DNA of 64,000 nucleotides from Alkalicoccobacillus murimartini (GTDB taxonomy: Bacteria > Bacillota > Bacilli > Bacillales > Bacillaceae_D). The notes below the pieces were generated by a model. That model made no database searches and had not been told where the DNA came from. It saw only the letters and a program-made list of their open reading frames with translations. Made by a program: the position numbers and the translations under genes. This document shows, piece by piece, positions 1 to 8,720 of this stretch; the first letter of the stretch is position 1, and each line of letters opens with the position of its first letter. The DNA is taken from positions 310,001-374,000 of the forward strand of contig NZ_JAUSUA010000002.1 in assembly GCF_030813245.1 (NCBI RefSeq), in the 5' to 3' direction.

Positions 1-10
1 GCTTAGTGAG

Positions 11-454
11 ATGATTGAGCAGCAGTCCTTAACCAATCAGCTGTTGGCCAAATCATCGGGTATTGATGTTCGTGCTTATCACGAAGAGCTTTATCTTACA
101 TATGTAAAAGAAAAAGAAGCGTTAATCGAAAAACATAGACATAAACCTGCTGTCGAAACACCTGCACCAGCTATCGGATATCAAGTCACGACAAATCGGT
201 TTGATGATGTGAACTGGTACATAAAAGACACGGATGTAAATTGGGTTTGTGACTCCATTGGACAATTAGGTGAGAAAGTACAAACGATTACAGCAATCCC
301 TTGGCATTATTATTTTGTTGCTGAAACAAAAAACAATAAACACCTTGTAAAGATTGACCGTGATTTGACTAATACAGCTGAGGTTCTTGATTGGAACGAC
401 AATCCAAAGATTTTAACGTGGTGGGAGACATACGAAACCAAAAAAAATCAGTGA
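11..454 (+). CDS. Unknown protein, probably 5'-truncated by the window edge
   Basis: The reading frame is still open at the left edge: codons before the ATG at 11 contain no stop, and no ribosome binding site precedes that ATG. The real start therefore probably lies outside the window. The visible 147 residues are hydrophilic, with a Glu/Lys-rich N-terminal stretch, a Pro/Ala linker near residues 46-54 and a Trp/Asp-rich C-terminal half that looks globular. No signal peptide or membrane segment is visible. The stop codon lies inside a strong hairpin terminator. I do not recognise the family; the size and charge suggest a cytoplasmic protein, which is inference only. Confidence 0.6.
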   Translation: MIEQQSLTNQLLAKSSGIDVRAYHEELYLTYVKEKEALIEKHRHKPAVETPAPAIGYQVTTNRFDDVNWYIKDTDVNWVCDSIGQLGEKVQTITAIPWHYYFVAETKNNKHLVKIDRDLTNTAEVLDWNDNPKILTWWETYETKKNQ

Positions 455-478
455 GAGTTTTATCTCACTGATTTTTTT
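441..478. terminator. Bidirectional Rho-independent terminator
   Basis: A perfect 10-bp stem, ATCAGTGAGA at 447-456 with its complement at 463-472, is flanked by an A-run on the left and a T-run on the right. It can end both the rightward gene before it and the leftward MFS gene after it. The stop codon of the left gene lies in the stem. Confidence 0.9.
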
Positions 479-1981
479 CTAGGATTGTGTAGCTGGTTCG
501 GTTAGTGAATCATCTTGTTCTTTCTTTACTTTAGCAGGCTCGTCACGAAAGTCTTCTCCAGGTTTTGAACGTTTCATGAAGAAGGAAAGAACAAGTGCAA
601 TAAGAGCTATAAATACAGTAAGAAGGAACGCATCATTAATCCCCTCAACTGTTGCTTGGTTAATTAAATCCTGCCCCATTAAACCAGATCCAGCAAGCTC
701 CTCCACATGTGTGGTGGTTCGAGTCGACATAATGGTTACAAGAAGAGCTGACCCAATCGCTCCTGATACTTGCTGTAGCGTGTTATTCATAGCCGTACCA
801 TGAGGATTATAACGTGCGGGTAGCTGATTTAAACCATTTGTCATAACGGGCATCATTACCATAGACATCCCGAACATTCTTGCAGTATAAAGAAGCATTA
901 ATGTTGTGTATGTGGTTTCCATCGTTAAACGACTGAACATAAACGATGTTAGTATCGTAATCGATAAACCAGTTATCGCAAGAACTCTCGCCCCGTATTT
1001 ATCAAATAACTTCCCTGTAATAGGTGACATTACACCCATTAGTAAAGCTCCCGGTAGCATCAATAATCCTGAGTCTAATGGAGAAATGCCTCGAATCGAT
1101 TGAACATACATTGGTAGAAGAAGCATAGCTCCAAACATCGCCATCATTAACGTCACAGAGATCATAGACGATAGAGCGAACATTGGATAACGATAGATCC
1201 GGAATTCGAGCATTGGTACTTTTAATTTTAACTGACGAAGGATAAAGAGAACTAGCGAAATACCACCGACAATTAACGTAAGATAAACCTCCGGTGCGCT
1301 CCAGCCTTTGTCTCCCGCTGAACCAAATCCGTATAATAACCCTCCGAACCCAATACTTGATAAAACAACTGATAAGCCATCCAGTTTAATCGCAATAGAT
1401 TCTTTCTTGTCGTGCAGTAAGAAGAATGCAGCGATTAGAATGACAACTGCTACTGGAAGTGTGACATAAAACAGCATTTTCCATGAGTAGTGCTCAATTA
1501 AAAAGCCTGAAAGAGTTGGACCAATCGCTGGTGCAAAAATCATAACTAGGCCAAATACGCCCATTGCCGCTCCACGTTTTTCTATCGGAAATCCAGTTAA
1601 GAGCACATTCATTAATAACGGCATCATAATCGCTGAACCAGACGCTTGAACGACACGAGCAGTTAACAATACAGGGAAATCCCAAGAAACGGCTGCCAAA
1701 ATTGTCCCCAGTGTAAAGAGACTAATCGCCGTTAGAAATAACCCTCGTACCGAGAATTTTTGAATAAGGAATGCCGTAACTGGTATTAACACCCCGTTCA
1801 CCAGCATATACCCTGTTGCTAACCACTGAACAGTCGAAGCTGTGATCTCGAACTCTCTCATAATAGATGGTAACGCTACATTTAATAGCGTTTCATTTAA
1901 TATCGAAATAAAGGCTCCCGCAAGCAATATGGCAATGATGCCATAGGGAGGACGTTTGTTTTCTTCTATTGTAGTTGACAT
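479..1981 (-). CDS. DHA2-family (EmrB/QacA-type) multidrug MFS efflux pump
   Basis: This is a 500-residue proton-driven drug exporter with about 14 hydrophobic segments, as expected for the DHA2 branch. The N-terminal part has the family pattern LNETLLNVALPSI in helix 1 and a GRAAMG-like loop (KRGAAMGVFG) around residue 145. The ATG at 1981 is chosen because GGAGGGG lies about six bases upstream; an in-frame ATG at 2008 lacks such a site. It is closest in appearance to LmrB and MdtP of Bacillus subtilis. A TetR-type gene is divergent from it, and an inverted repeat lies between them, the usual layout for drug-responsive repression. The substrate cannot be read from the sequence. Confidence 0.9.
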   Translation of the reverse strand: MSTTIEENKRPPYGIIAILLAGAFISILNETLLNVALPSIMREFEITASTVQWLATGYMLVNGVLIPVTAFLIQKFSVRGLFLTAISLFTLGTILAAVSWDFPVLLTARVVQASGSAIMMPLLMNVLLTGFPIEKRGAAMGVFGLVMIFAPAIGPTLSGFLIEHYSWKMLFYVTLPVAVVILIAAFFLLHDKKESIAIKLDGLSVVLSSIGFGGLLYGFGSAGDKGWSAPEVYLTLIVGGISLVLFILRQLKLKVPMLEFRIYRYPMFALSSMISVTLMMAMFGAMLLLPMYVQSIRGISPLDSGLLMLPGALLMGVMSPITGKLFDKYGARVLAITGLSITILTSFMFSRLTMETTYTTLMLLYTARMFGMSMVMMPVMTNGLNQLPARYNPHGTAMNNTLQQVSGAIGSALLVTIMSTRTTTHVEELAGSGLMGQDLINQATVEGINDAFLLTVFIALIALVLSFFMKRSKPGEDFRDEPAKVKKEQDDSLTEPATQS

Positions 1982-1993
1982 ATTTACCCCTCC

Positions 1994-2027
1994 ATAACAC
2001 CTGTTCATTTTTTTATACCGGTGTTAT
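1994..2027. promoter_or_regulatory. Candidate TetR operator between the pump and its regulator
   Basis: Eight-base arms ATAACACC (1994-2001) and GGTGTTAT (2020-2027) form a perfect inverted repeat in the 158-bp divergent intergenic region. The left arm nearly touches the ribosome binding site of the pump gene. The position suits repression of the pump by the adjacent TetR protein; binding is inferred. Confidence 0.5.
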
Positions 2028-2139
2028 ACTGAACTTATATTACTCCTGTCATTTCGTATTTGCAACAGTATAATCTTGCTTTTCTAATGAAAAACTGTGA
2101 AAATTTTTGGTGTAGGAAATAAGCTTGGAGAGGTGTCAG

Positions 2140-3036
2140 ATGAACAACCGAAGGCAAGACGTTATTGAAAGCGCTCATCAAGTTTTTTCAGAGAAAGGTT
2201 ACCGAGCTGCTTCCATCCAAAATATACTTGACCGTAGTTCAATTTCTAAAGGTACCTTGTATAAATACTTCACATCGAAAAGTGATATCATTCTTGCCGT
2301 TTTCAAATGGCTTGCTGATGAGATAGAACAAGCAAGAGATGAAGTCTTACTTAATCGCGACCCAAAAGACTTGAATACACTCACAGAACAGATTAGTATC
2401 CAGATCGAAAAATTAGAGGAATTTAAGATGATTCCATTGTTCCAAGAGATTTTTTTCTCAGATGATGTCGAGCTTAAGCAGTATATTAAACAATATCAAT
2501 TGTATGAATTAAAATGGTTGCACCGAAGACTTAAGGATATCTTTGAAGAAGAGACAATACCTCACTTATTAGATTGTGCTGTCATGTTGACCGGAATTCT
2601 CAATATGCATTTACGTTATTATGCCACCACCCCACCTAGACCAGGGATGGATAGTAAGGTTGTGGTTCAATACTGTATGAATAGGTTAGTAGAGCTTGTT
2701 CATCAAGTTACTAGTCGAAATGAGCAGCTTTTAGACCCTAATTTATTGGATGAATGGGCACCGGATGAAATGAAGAAAGATGACATGCGCAAAGAAAAAC
2801 TAGAAGAGACGTTGTTTAATTTAAAACAACACATTTCAAAGCATACAACGGAGGACGAACGAAAAAAGCACAAGGAACGGCTGGATTTTCTCAATGATGA
2901 GCTTGTCCAACAAACCGAACCTCGTACCTTTTTAATTGATAGTATTATAGAATCTCTTTCGACTGATTCTAAACCTGCTTGGGAGCAGCAGCTTAATGAG
3001 TTTAAATTGACCGTCTCAGCTTTCCTTAAGGGTTGA
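2140..3036 (+). CDS. TetR/AcrR-family transcriptional regulator with a long C-terminal extension
   Basis: The first 50 residues are a typical TetR DNA-binding domain, with the helix-turn-helix around SISKGTLYKYF. The ATG at 2140 is preferred over the TTG at 2125 because GGAGAGGTG sits just before it. At 298 residues the protein is about 100 longer than a standard TetR. The extra C-terminal part (from about residue 205) is highly charged and probably helical or coiled-coil. It is divergent from a DHA2 drug pump and very likely represses it and itself through the inverted repeat between them. The inducer is unknown. Confidence 0.85.
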   Translation: MNNRRQDVIESAHQVFSEKGYRAASIQNILDRSSISKGTLYKYFTSKSDIILAVFKWLADEIEQARDEVLLNRDPKDLNTLTEQISIQIEKLEEFKMIPLFQEIFFSDDVELKQYIKQYQLYELKWLHRRLKDIFEEETIPHLLDCAVMLTGILNMHLRYYATTPPRPGMDSKVVVQYCMNRLVELVHQVTSRNEQLLDPNLLDEWAPDEMKKDDMRKEKLEETLFNLKQHISKHTTEDERKKHKERLDFLNDELVQQTEPRTFLIDSIIESLSTDSKPAWEQQLNEFKLTVSAFLKG

Positions 3037-3039
3037 GAT

Positions 3040-3261
3040 TTACAAATCCCAGAAAGTATCAAAATCAACCTTATAATCCATATCCTGAAGTGTGATAATA
3101 ATTCGTCTTGCACTACGGACACTCGGTTCTCTGTCTTCCTTGCAGAGTCTACGTACGGTTTCTCGACTAACTCCGCACATATTGGCCATTCGTTGCTGTG
3201 TAATCTCATGCTGAGACAAAAATTGTGCAAAAGGAGTCTCAAGTTCTGTTAACTGATACAT
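3040..3261 (-). CDS. Small XRE-type helix-turn-helix protein
   Basis: This 73-residue protein is almost entirely one DNA-binding domain. The segment around EITQQRMANMCGVSRETVRR reads as a Cro/C1-type helix-turn-helix, followed by a short acidic-aromatic tail ending in FDTFWDL. ATG at 3261 is chosen over TTG at 3264 because GGAGGTG has the better spacing to it. Its 3' end is only three bases from the end of the convergent TetR gene, and there is no hairpin between them. It probably acts as a small repressor, but no target is evident. Confidence 0.75.
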   Translation of the reverse strand: MYQLTELETPFAQFLSQHEITQQRMANMCGVSRETVRRLCKEDREPSVRSARRIIITLQDMDYKVDFDTFWDL

Positions 3262-3427
3262 CAATGCACCTCCGAGTAGTTTTCTGTCAGTGAATCTTTA
3301 TACATTTATTATAACGTGCTTTAAAGCGCAGTTGTCAGGCTATCTGTTACTTTATAGTTGGGAAAAACCCGCTCCTCCCAACACACTTTTCTTACACTCT
3401 TATTAGAAATCGCTCGTTTCACATGAC

Positions 3428-3465
3428 AAAAAAGGAAACTGGACTACCTTCGCTCCAGTTTCCTT
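3428..3465 (-). terminator. Terminator downstream of ribokinase
   Basis: A perfect 12-bp stem (3432-3443 with 3454-3465, core AAGGAAACTGGA) is followed on the minus strand by six T residues. It lies about 60 bases after the ribokinase stop. The rest of the 3262-3524 gap shows nothing else I can support. Confidence 0.85.
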
Positions 3466-3524
3466 AAACGTTTCTTCATTTTTATGAAATGAAAAATCAT
3501 TTTCTCAATTGGGATAATATTTTT

Positions 3525-4454
3525 CTACTTTTGATTAGCCATAGTCTCTTTAACTTCTGTTAGTGTAGGCATACCCGATTGCGCACCAAACTTTGTCACT
3601 GAGAGGCCTGCTGCCGCATTTGCAAACTCTATAGATTGTGCTAGTTCAATTCCTTGAGCCAGACAATAAGAAAGTGCTCCGTTAAATGTATCCCCTGCAC
3701 CTGTTGTATCTAGAACCTCTACATGTTGGCCCTTTACATACCTAGTCAGTAGATCCTCTTTTTGTTTAAAGCCTACCCCTTCACTACCAAGTGTCACAAT
3801 GACGGTTGGAACAGACTCATTGAGAAGCAACTCATTCATCCCTAGCTCCACATTTGTTTGACCTGTCATTTCAGCGAGCTCCGTTTCATTTGGCGTAACA
3901 TAGCTGATGTTCTGAAGTAACTTTTTACTTAGCGGTGCTGATGGTGCTGGTGCCGGATTCAGGATAACCTTTCCGCCAACAGCCGATGCTAGCTCTGCAG
4001 CATATTCAACAATATCTAGTGGGATCTCAAGCTGTAAGACAACAATGTCTGCTGACTGGATGACTTCTTTTGCGGCATCAATATGCTCTCTAGTTAGAGC
4101 ATGGTTAGCACCTGGCACGATTATGATTTGATTATCCTGTTCAGAGACTGTAATTTGTGCCATACCTGTTGTGTTCTTCTTAAGTATCTGAACATACGAT
4201 GTATCGATTTGCTCTTCATTCAGCTTCTTAATCATCGCTTGTCCTGTTGAATCATCGCCAACTGCTCCAACCATCGTCACCTTTGCGCCAAGTCTCGCTA
4301 CAGCCACTGCCTGATTGGCTCCCTTTCCTCCTGGTAACTGGTGAAAGCTCTGCCCTGTGATCGTTTCACCTTTCTTTGGAAAACGATTTGACTTTGTTAC
4401 CATATCCATATTTATACTACCAATAACAACGACATTGGGTTGGTTGATTGACAT
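3525..4454 (-). CDS. rbsK: Ribokinase (PfkB family)
   Basis: RbsK phosphorylates D-ribose with ATP to ribose 5-phosphate in the cytoplasm. At 309 residues it has family length. Visible signatures are the sugar-binding PGGKGANQAV near residues 41-50, NPAPAP in the middle, TPNETE, and the PfkB signature DTTGAGDTF at about 249-257, with the catalytic base expected at Asp255. It stands alone, with no rbs transporter beside it and its own terminator, so ribose probably arrives from a distant transporter or from nucleoside breakdown. Another PfkB sugar kinase specificity is possible, but the N-terminal motifs fit ribokinase best. Confidence 0.9.
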   Translation of the reverse strand: MSINQPNVVVIGSINMDMVTKSNRFPKKGETITGQSFHQLPGGKGANQAVAVARLGAKVTMVGAVGDDSTGQAMIKKLNEEQIDTSYVQILKKNTTGMAQITVSEQDNQIIIVPGANHALTREHIDAAKEVIQSADIVVLQLEIPLDIVEYAAELASAVGGKVILNPAPAPSAPLSKKLLQNISYVTPNETELAEMTGQTNVELGMNELLLNESVPTVIVTLGSEGVGFKQKEDLLTRYVKGQHVEVLDTTGAGDTFNGALSYCLAQGIELAQSIEFANAAAGLSVTKFGAQSGMPTLTEVKETMANQK

Positions 4455-4623
4455 GTCTTTCCACCTGCTTTTTTAGAGTTTCCTGTGAATAGTCTTGTAA
4501 AGAATATCACATTCCTGAAATCCTGCCTATCCGCACTTGATTCATCGACCTGTCACATCTCACTACAGGCTTCTTGAAAATATCTGATACACTAGTCTAG
4601 ATGCTTTTGTTATGAGGTGACGT

Positions 4624-5247
4624 ATGAAACGAAAATTAGGGGTTCTTATTTTTTTCCTAGCGATAGGTATACTTGTTTATATAAATCGACTTGACTTAAT
4701 GACATGGATTCAAAATTATGGACAACAATCTATTGTATTAACAACCATTGCTGCCACACTATTTGCGCTCTTTCCTGTCATTCCTTTTCCAGTTATTGGG
4801 GCTATCTTAGGAGTGATGTATGGACCAGCACTAGGTAGTTTGGTTACGTGGATAGGTTCTTCGGTTGCTTCCATCATTATGTTCATTGCCATTCGATTTG
4901 GATTTCAAGACTGGGGTCGCCGTGTGATCACACGTTATAAATCCTTGGATAAAATAACTACTTTGTTCGAAAGAAATGCATTTATGACCATCTTTATCAG
5001 TCGAATGGTTCCTGTCATTCCTTCCATTGTAGCCAATTCATACTTCGCTTTAAGTCGTGTGTCTCTAGGAGTTTATTCTTTGGCCTCTACAATCGGGAAA
5101 ATCCCATCGATGATTTTGTTTGCAACAGTTGGTAGCACACTCATGAGTAATCCAGGAGATCTTTTATTTGTTGGTCTATATTATATTGGTTTTCTTATGG
5201 TGGTTTATAGCTGTTACCGCGTGTGGGCAAGAAGACCCGGTAAATGA
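4624..5247 (+). CDS. TVP38/TMEM64-family (DedA-like) membrane protein
   Basis: A 207-residue integral membrane protein with about five or six hydrophobic segments. The central region carries the family's VTAS/SNARE-associated pattern: a Gly-rich stretch around GAILGVMYGPALG, then a conserved Arg-containing segment FISRMVPVIPSIVANSYFAL, where family members have FxxRxxPxxPxxxxN. GAGGTG precedes the ATG. Members of this family are implicated in lipid transport or membrane homeostasis; no substrate can be assigned here. The gene is monocistronic with its own terminator. Confidence 0.85.
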   Translation: MKRKLGVLIFFLAIGILVYINRLDLMTWIQNYGQQSIVLTTIAATLFALFPVIPFPVIGAILGVMYGPALGSLVTWIGSSVASIIMFIAIRFGFQDWGRRVITRYKSLDKITTLFERNAFMTIFISRMVPVIPSIVANSYFALSRVSLGVYSLASTIGKIPSMILFATVGSTLMSNPGDLLFVGLYYIGFLMVVYSCYRVWARRPGK

Positions 5248-5260
5248 ATAAGTACGCACA

Positions 5261-5288
5261 AAACCCATCTGCAACTGCAGATGGGTTT
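5261..5288. terminator. Terminator between convergent genes
   Basis: A 12-bp stem (AAACCCATCTGC with its complement) around an AACT loop is followed by five T residues on the plus strand. It ends the TVP38-family gene and may also stop the opposing hydrolase operon. Confidence 0.8.
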
Positions 5289-5293
5289 TTGGT

Positions 5294-6508
5294 TTAGGTC
5301 TGATCCAATGTTAGAATCGTTTTGTAAAGAACCCTTGTGGAGACTTCGACATCTTCTTGTGTTGTCCACTCCTTTGGATTATGACTGATTCCATTAAGCG
5401 ATCTAGCAAAAATCATACCCATCGGCCACTTCCCGATAAATTGCATGCCATCATGTCCAGCTCCACTTGGCAAGGTAACAGGCTTCACACCTTCTTCTTC
5501 AATACTTGTTTGGATGGCTTGTTGAATAGACTCTGAACATGGGGCAGGAGAGATCCGTTGCATTTCTCCAATCTCTAGATCAAGCTGACGTTCGGAAGCT
5601 ACTTTCTTTGCAATAGCACGTATAGCTTTCTCCGCTTCATCTCGAACAGATTCTTGTACATGTCTGAGGTCAAGAGTCCATTCACTATACCCTGGGATGA
5701 CATTTGTGCCGCCTGGTTTCACTGAAATTTGACCAACCGTTGCAACCAACTCAGGATATTGCTTGGCAATCCGTTCAATCTCAGCAATAATTAAGCTTGC
5801 TCCAACCAATGTGTCACGCCTCTGATTCATCGGCGTTGCACCAGCATGACCTGCTTCGCCCGTTAGTTTCATACGTAACCATACTGGTCCAGCTATACCA
5901 CTGACAATTCCGGCAGCAGCCCCAGCTGTTTCAAGGACTTTTCCTTGTTCAATGTGAAGTTCAACATAGGCTTTTATATTCTCAAGCTTTGCTTCCGTCA
6001 TTTTTTCAGGATCATATCCTTGGCTTTTCATAGCCTCATATATACTTATACCTTCCGCATCTTGCTTTTGTAGTTGTTCCGGAGTTAGGATTCCAGCAAC
6101 CGCACGACTTCCAATCATGCCTAGACCGAATCGTGAACCTTCCTCATCTTTAAAAGCCATGACTTTTACAGGATGATTTAGTTCCTGTCCCTGTTCTTGA
6201 AGGGTTTGTAGAACTTCAATTCCAGCGATGACTCCTAGTGGACCATCGAAGTTTCCCCCATTCGGTACACTATCGACATGAGAGCCAACCAATATCGTTT
6301 CTTCTGTTTTCCCTTTGCTGATTCCATATAAATTCCCTATAGCATCATACCCTGTTGCAAGTCCTGCTTCTTCCATGTACGTTTTGACTTGTTCATTCGC
6401 TGCAGCTTCGAGATCCGTATACGAATATCTCGTCACCCCGCCATCTTCTGTCCGTCCAATAGCCGATAGCTCTTGAAGTCTTTTCCATATTCGTTCTACG
6501 TTAATCAT
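5294..6508 (-). CDS. M20-type N-carbamoyl-L-amino-acid hydrolase, likely AtcC-like
   Basis: This is a 404-residue Zn-dependent amidohydrolase of the HyuC/AllC branch. Metal and substrate motifs are visible: GSHVDSVPNGGNFDGPLG near the N-terminus, KDEEGSRFGLGMIGSRA, GEAGHAGATPMNQRRD in the dimerisation lid, and SGAGHDGMQ near the C-terminus. The ATG at 6508 is preferred because GAAGGGG lies upstream; it overlaps the end of the preceding ATC-hydrolase-like gene by eight bases, so the two are probably translationally coupled. The pair matches the known route in which N-carbamoyl-L-cysteine is hydrolysed to L-cysteine. Without that neighbour, a general L-carbamoylase or allantoate/ureido-type hydrolase would be equally likely. 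Confidence 0.8.
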   Translation of the reverse strand: MINVERIWKRLQELSAIGRTEDGGVTRYSYTDLEAAANEQVKTYMEEAGLATGYDAIGNLYGISKGKTEETILVGSHVDSVPNGGNFDGPLGVIAGIEVLQTLQEQGQELNHPVKVMAFKDEEGSRFGLGMIGSRAVAGILTPEQLQKQDAEGISIYEAMKSQGYDPEKMTEAKLENIKAYVELHIEQGKVLETAGAAAGIVSGIAGPVWLRMKLTGEAGHAGATPMNQRRDTLVGASLIIAEIERIAKQYPELVATVGQISVKPGGTNVIPGYSEWTLDLRHVQESVRDEAEKAIRAIAKKVASERQLDLEIGEMQRISPAPCSESIQQAIQTSIEEEGVKPVTLPSGAGHDGMQFIGKWPMGMIFARSLNGISHNPKEWTTQEDVEVSTRVLYKTILTLDQT

Positions 6509-7220
6509 CACTGAGCCCCTTCTTTCCATGTAACGAAAAATTAAAATGACATACGCCATCCTTAATGACGTATTGATCGTGCTCTACTTCAAAATCAGTG
6601 TTATACCCCTTCGCTACTGCTGGATCGATCATTTCACAATATAGGATTCCGTATTCGCCCATCCCGTCATCTACCCATTGCTGACCGAAGGGACATTTCG
6701 TAAAGGTTTGTTCAATGTTTTTTTCTGTAAACACATTTTCAAATTCAAACAATTCACTTCTACCCATATCATAATTCGAAAGGTAGTTTTCTAATGTGTT
6801 TGGCTGTCCCATATGATTAGCGCGGCTAGCAATACCCCTGCCCCGCTCTTGACCGAATGTTCGGACACCTTCACGTACAGCATCCTGGCCTGCCTCACCA
6901 TATTTGTCGACGACTGCTTTTGTGATCTCCGCAAACAACTTGGCCATCCAGACATAAATCGATTGATGCTCTTGCTTCGCCTCTTTTGTCTCAATATCAT
7001 CTGATAGATACGCTGAGAGGCAATGTACTTCACCTTCATCCGTTGCCTGGTCTGATACTAACCTAACTCGTGCCAAGCCAAATTGCATCATGCCTTGTCT
7101 TATACAGGTCCTTGCTTCTTCTCCTAATGCTACGATTATGGCATTCTCTAAATGTGTCACAAGTTTTGCTGTAATCGTGTACATCGATAGTGTTGGCAAT
7201 GGCTCTCGTTTAGTTGACAT
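6501..7220 (-). CDS. L-2-amino-thiazoline-4-carboxylate hydrolase family protein (AtcB-like)
   Basis: A 239-residue cytoplasmic protein whose C-terminal third has the pattern of the ATC hydrolase family: a CPFGQQW segment, then GEYGILYCEMIDPAVAKGYN, with conserved Cys, Tyr and Asp. In characterised Pseudomonas strains such an enzyme opens the thiazoline ring of ATC to give N-carbamoyl-L-cysteine. AGGAGG precedes the ATG. The next gene is an M20 N-carbamoyl-amino-acid hydrolase overlapping by eight bases, the partner expected for the second step to L-cysteine. The family contains many uncharacterised members, so the substrate is inferred from the pairing. Confidence 0.7.
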   Translation of the reverse strand: MSTKREPLPTLSMYTITAKLVTHLENAIIVALGEEARTCIRQGMMQFGLARVRLVSDQATDEGEVHCLSAYLSDDIETKEAKQEHQSIYVWMAKLFAEITKAVVDKYGEAGQDAVREGVRTFGQERGRGIASRANHMGQPNTLENYLSNYDMGRSELFEFENVFTEKNIEQTFTKCPFGQQWVDDGMGEYGILYCEMIDPAVAKGYNTDFEVEHDQYVIKDGVCHFNFSLHGKKGLSDD

Positions 7221-7290
7221 CTATACTTCGCCTCCTTGCTGTATCGAACTCTTCCTTGTTTACAGTGTATCATGTCACCGGAGCAACATT

Positions 7291-7322
7291 AAAAAGAACC
7301 GCCTTCAGGTTAAGGCGGTTCT
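7291..7322 (-). terminator. Terminator of the flavin monooxygenase operon
   Basis: An 11-bp perfect stem AGAACCGCCTT (7295-7305) with AAGGCGGTTCT (7312-7322) is followed by five T residues on the minus strand. It lies about 60 bases beyond the last gene of the operon. Confidence 0.85.
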
Positions 7323-7381
7323 CCATTGATATGGACCACTATGTATGGACACTCAAAATAACAAGGTGCCCCATTTAGACA

Positions 7382-8719
7382 TTACTTTAGTACACGGGTA
7401 AAACGATTCTCTGGTTTTACCAACCCAAGATGGTCTCTCAATGTTGTTCCATTATACTCCGTTCGAACCAGCCCTTTTTTCTGAAGAATAGGAACAACCT
7501 TCTCCACAAAGTCTTCTAACCCACTTGGCAACAGAGGCACTTGCAGCATAAATCCATCCGCTGCTTCTTCTTCCAACCAACGTTCCATTGCATCTGCTAC
7601 CTGCTGTGCGGTGCCTACAAATTCATCGATACGTGCAGAGTTTGTTAGTCTTGCATATAATTCTCCAACCGTAAGCCCTTCAGTATCAATAATCTTTTTC
7701 ATTTCATCAAACTGACTCTGTATTCCATTCACTTTTGGAAAGTCTATCTCACTAGCTGGTGTATCGTATGAATAAGCCTGAAAATCGATATTTCCCATAT
7801 AGCCAGAGAGAAAACGAAGCCCGACATCAGTAGGGACAAGATCTTGTAATTCCTGATGTTTAGCTATGGCTTCTTCTTCTGTATCTCCAATAATCGGAGC
7901 TATGGCATGCAGAATCTGCAGATCATCCTGTTTTCGTCCAAACGCGGGTAACTGATCCTTTAACTCTTTGTAAAACTCTTTAGCTTTTTGTAGATTGTCT
8001 TTATGAGCAAACACAACCTCTGCTGTTCTCGCAGCTAGTCTTTGACCATCTTCAGACGAACCCGCTTGAATAATCACAGGCTGTCCTTGCTTCGAACGGG
8101 CAATGTTAAGAGGTCCTTTCACCTTAAAAAAGTCGCCTTGATAGTGAAGTTTATGAACCTTTTCCGGATCGTAAAATAGTCCTTTTTCTTTATCATAAGT
8201 GAAGGCATCATCTTCCCAAGAGTCCCAAAGTCCTTGAACGACATCAATAAATTCCTCAGCACGTTGGTATCGTTCACTATGAGTAAAATGCACGTCTCTA
8301 CTGAAATTTTGACCCGTTTCACCCGTTGCATCTCCCGTAGTTACCACATTCCAACCGATTCGTCCTTTTGAGATCATATCCACTGAGGCTACTTGCCTTG
8401 CTAATTGATAAGGCTCACTGTACGAAGTAGATGCTGTTGCTCCTAACCCAATATGTGAGGTAGCCCCTGCCATCGCAGTAATGAGAATGAGTGGATCAAA
8501 TCGATTTAGTATATTTGGATGCGAATCGTGATTTATAGCTAGGCTATCTGCGATAAAAGCTAGATCAAACCGTCCCTTTTCTGCAAGTTGTGCTAGCCTT
8601 TGGTAGTAGGTAACATCAATGCTTGCGTTCGGCTGTGCTGAGTGGTGTCTCCATGAAGCCACGTGCATACCAGTTCCGATTAAATAAGCTGCTAATTTCA
8701 TTTGCTTTTGCTCACCCAT
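7382..8719 (-). CDS. FMN-dependent monooxygenase, NtaA/SnaA/DszA family (CmoJ-like)
   Basis: A 445-residue class C flavin monooxygenase of the bacterial-luciferase superfamily. Typical motifs are HHSAQPNASIDVTYYQRLAQ near the N-terminus, DLAFIADSLA, GLGATASTSYSEPY, KGRIGWNVVTT and QAGSSEDGQRLAA. The relatives SnaA, NtaA, DszA and B. subtilis CmoJ (YtnJ) oxidise carbon next to sulfur or nitrogen with reduced flavin from a separate reductase. It is the last gene of a four-gene leftward operon, starting one base after the stop of a MetQ-type lipoprotein gene. That context points to organosulfur breakdown, perhaps of S-substituted cysteine. No flavin reductase gene is in the operon. Confidence 0.88.
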   Translation of the reverse strand: MGEQKQMKLAAYLIGTGMHVASWRHHSAQPNASIDVTYYQRLAQLAEKGRFDLAFIADSLAINHDSHPNILNRFDPLILITAMAGATSHIGLGATASTSYSEPYQLARQVASVDMISKGRIGWNVVTTGDATGETGQNFSRDVHFTHSERYQRAEEFIDVVQGLWDSWEDDAFTYDKEKGLFYDPEKVHKLHYQGDFFKVKGPLNIARSKQGQPVIIQAGSSEDGQRLAARTAEVVFAHKDNLQKAKEFYKELKDQLPAFGRKQDDLQILHAIAPIIGDTEEEAIAKHQELQDLVPTDVGLRFLSGYMGNIDFQAYSYDTPASEIDFPKVNGIQSQFDEMKKIIDTEGLTVGELYARLTNSARIDEFVGTAQQVADAMERWLEEEAADGFMLQVPLLPSGLEDFVEKVVPILQKKGLVRTEYNGTTLRDHLGLVKPENRFTRVLK

Positions 8720-8720
8720 T

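Noticed and set aside
2703-3242. A 179-codon leftward frame antisense to the TetR gene
   Set aside because: It overlaps the well-supported TetR gene and the small XRE-type gene in another frame, and lacks family features or a start signal.
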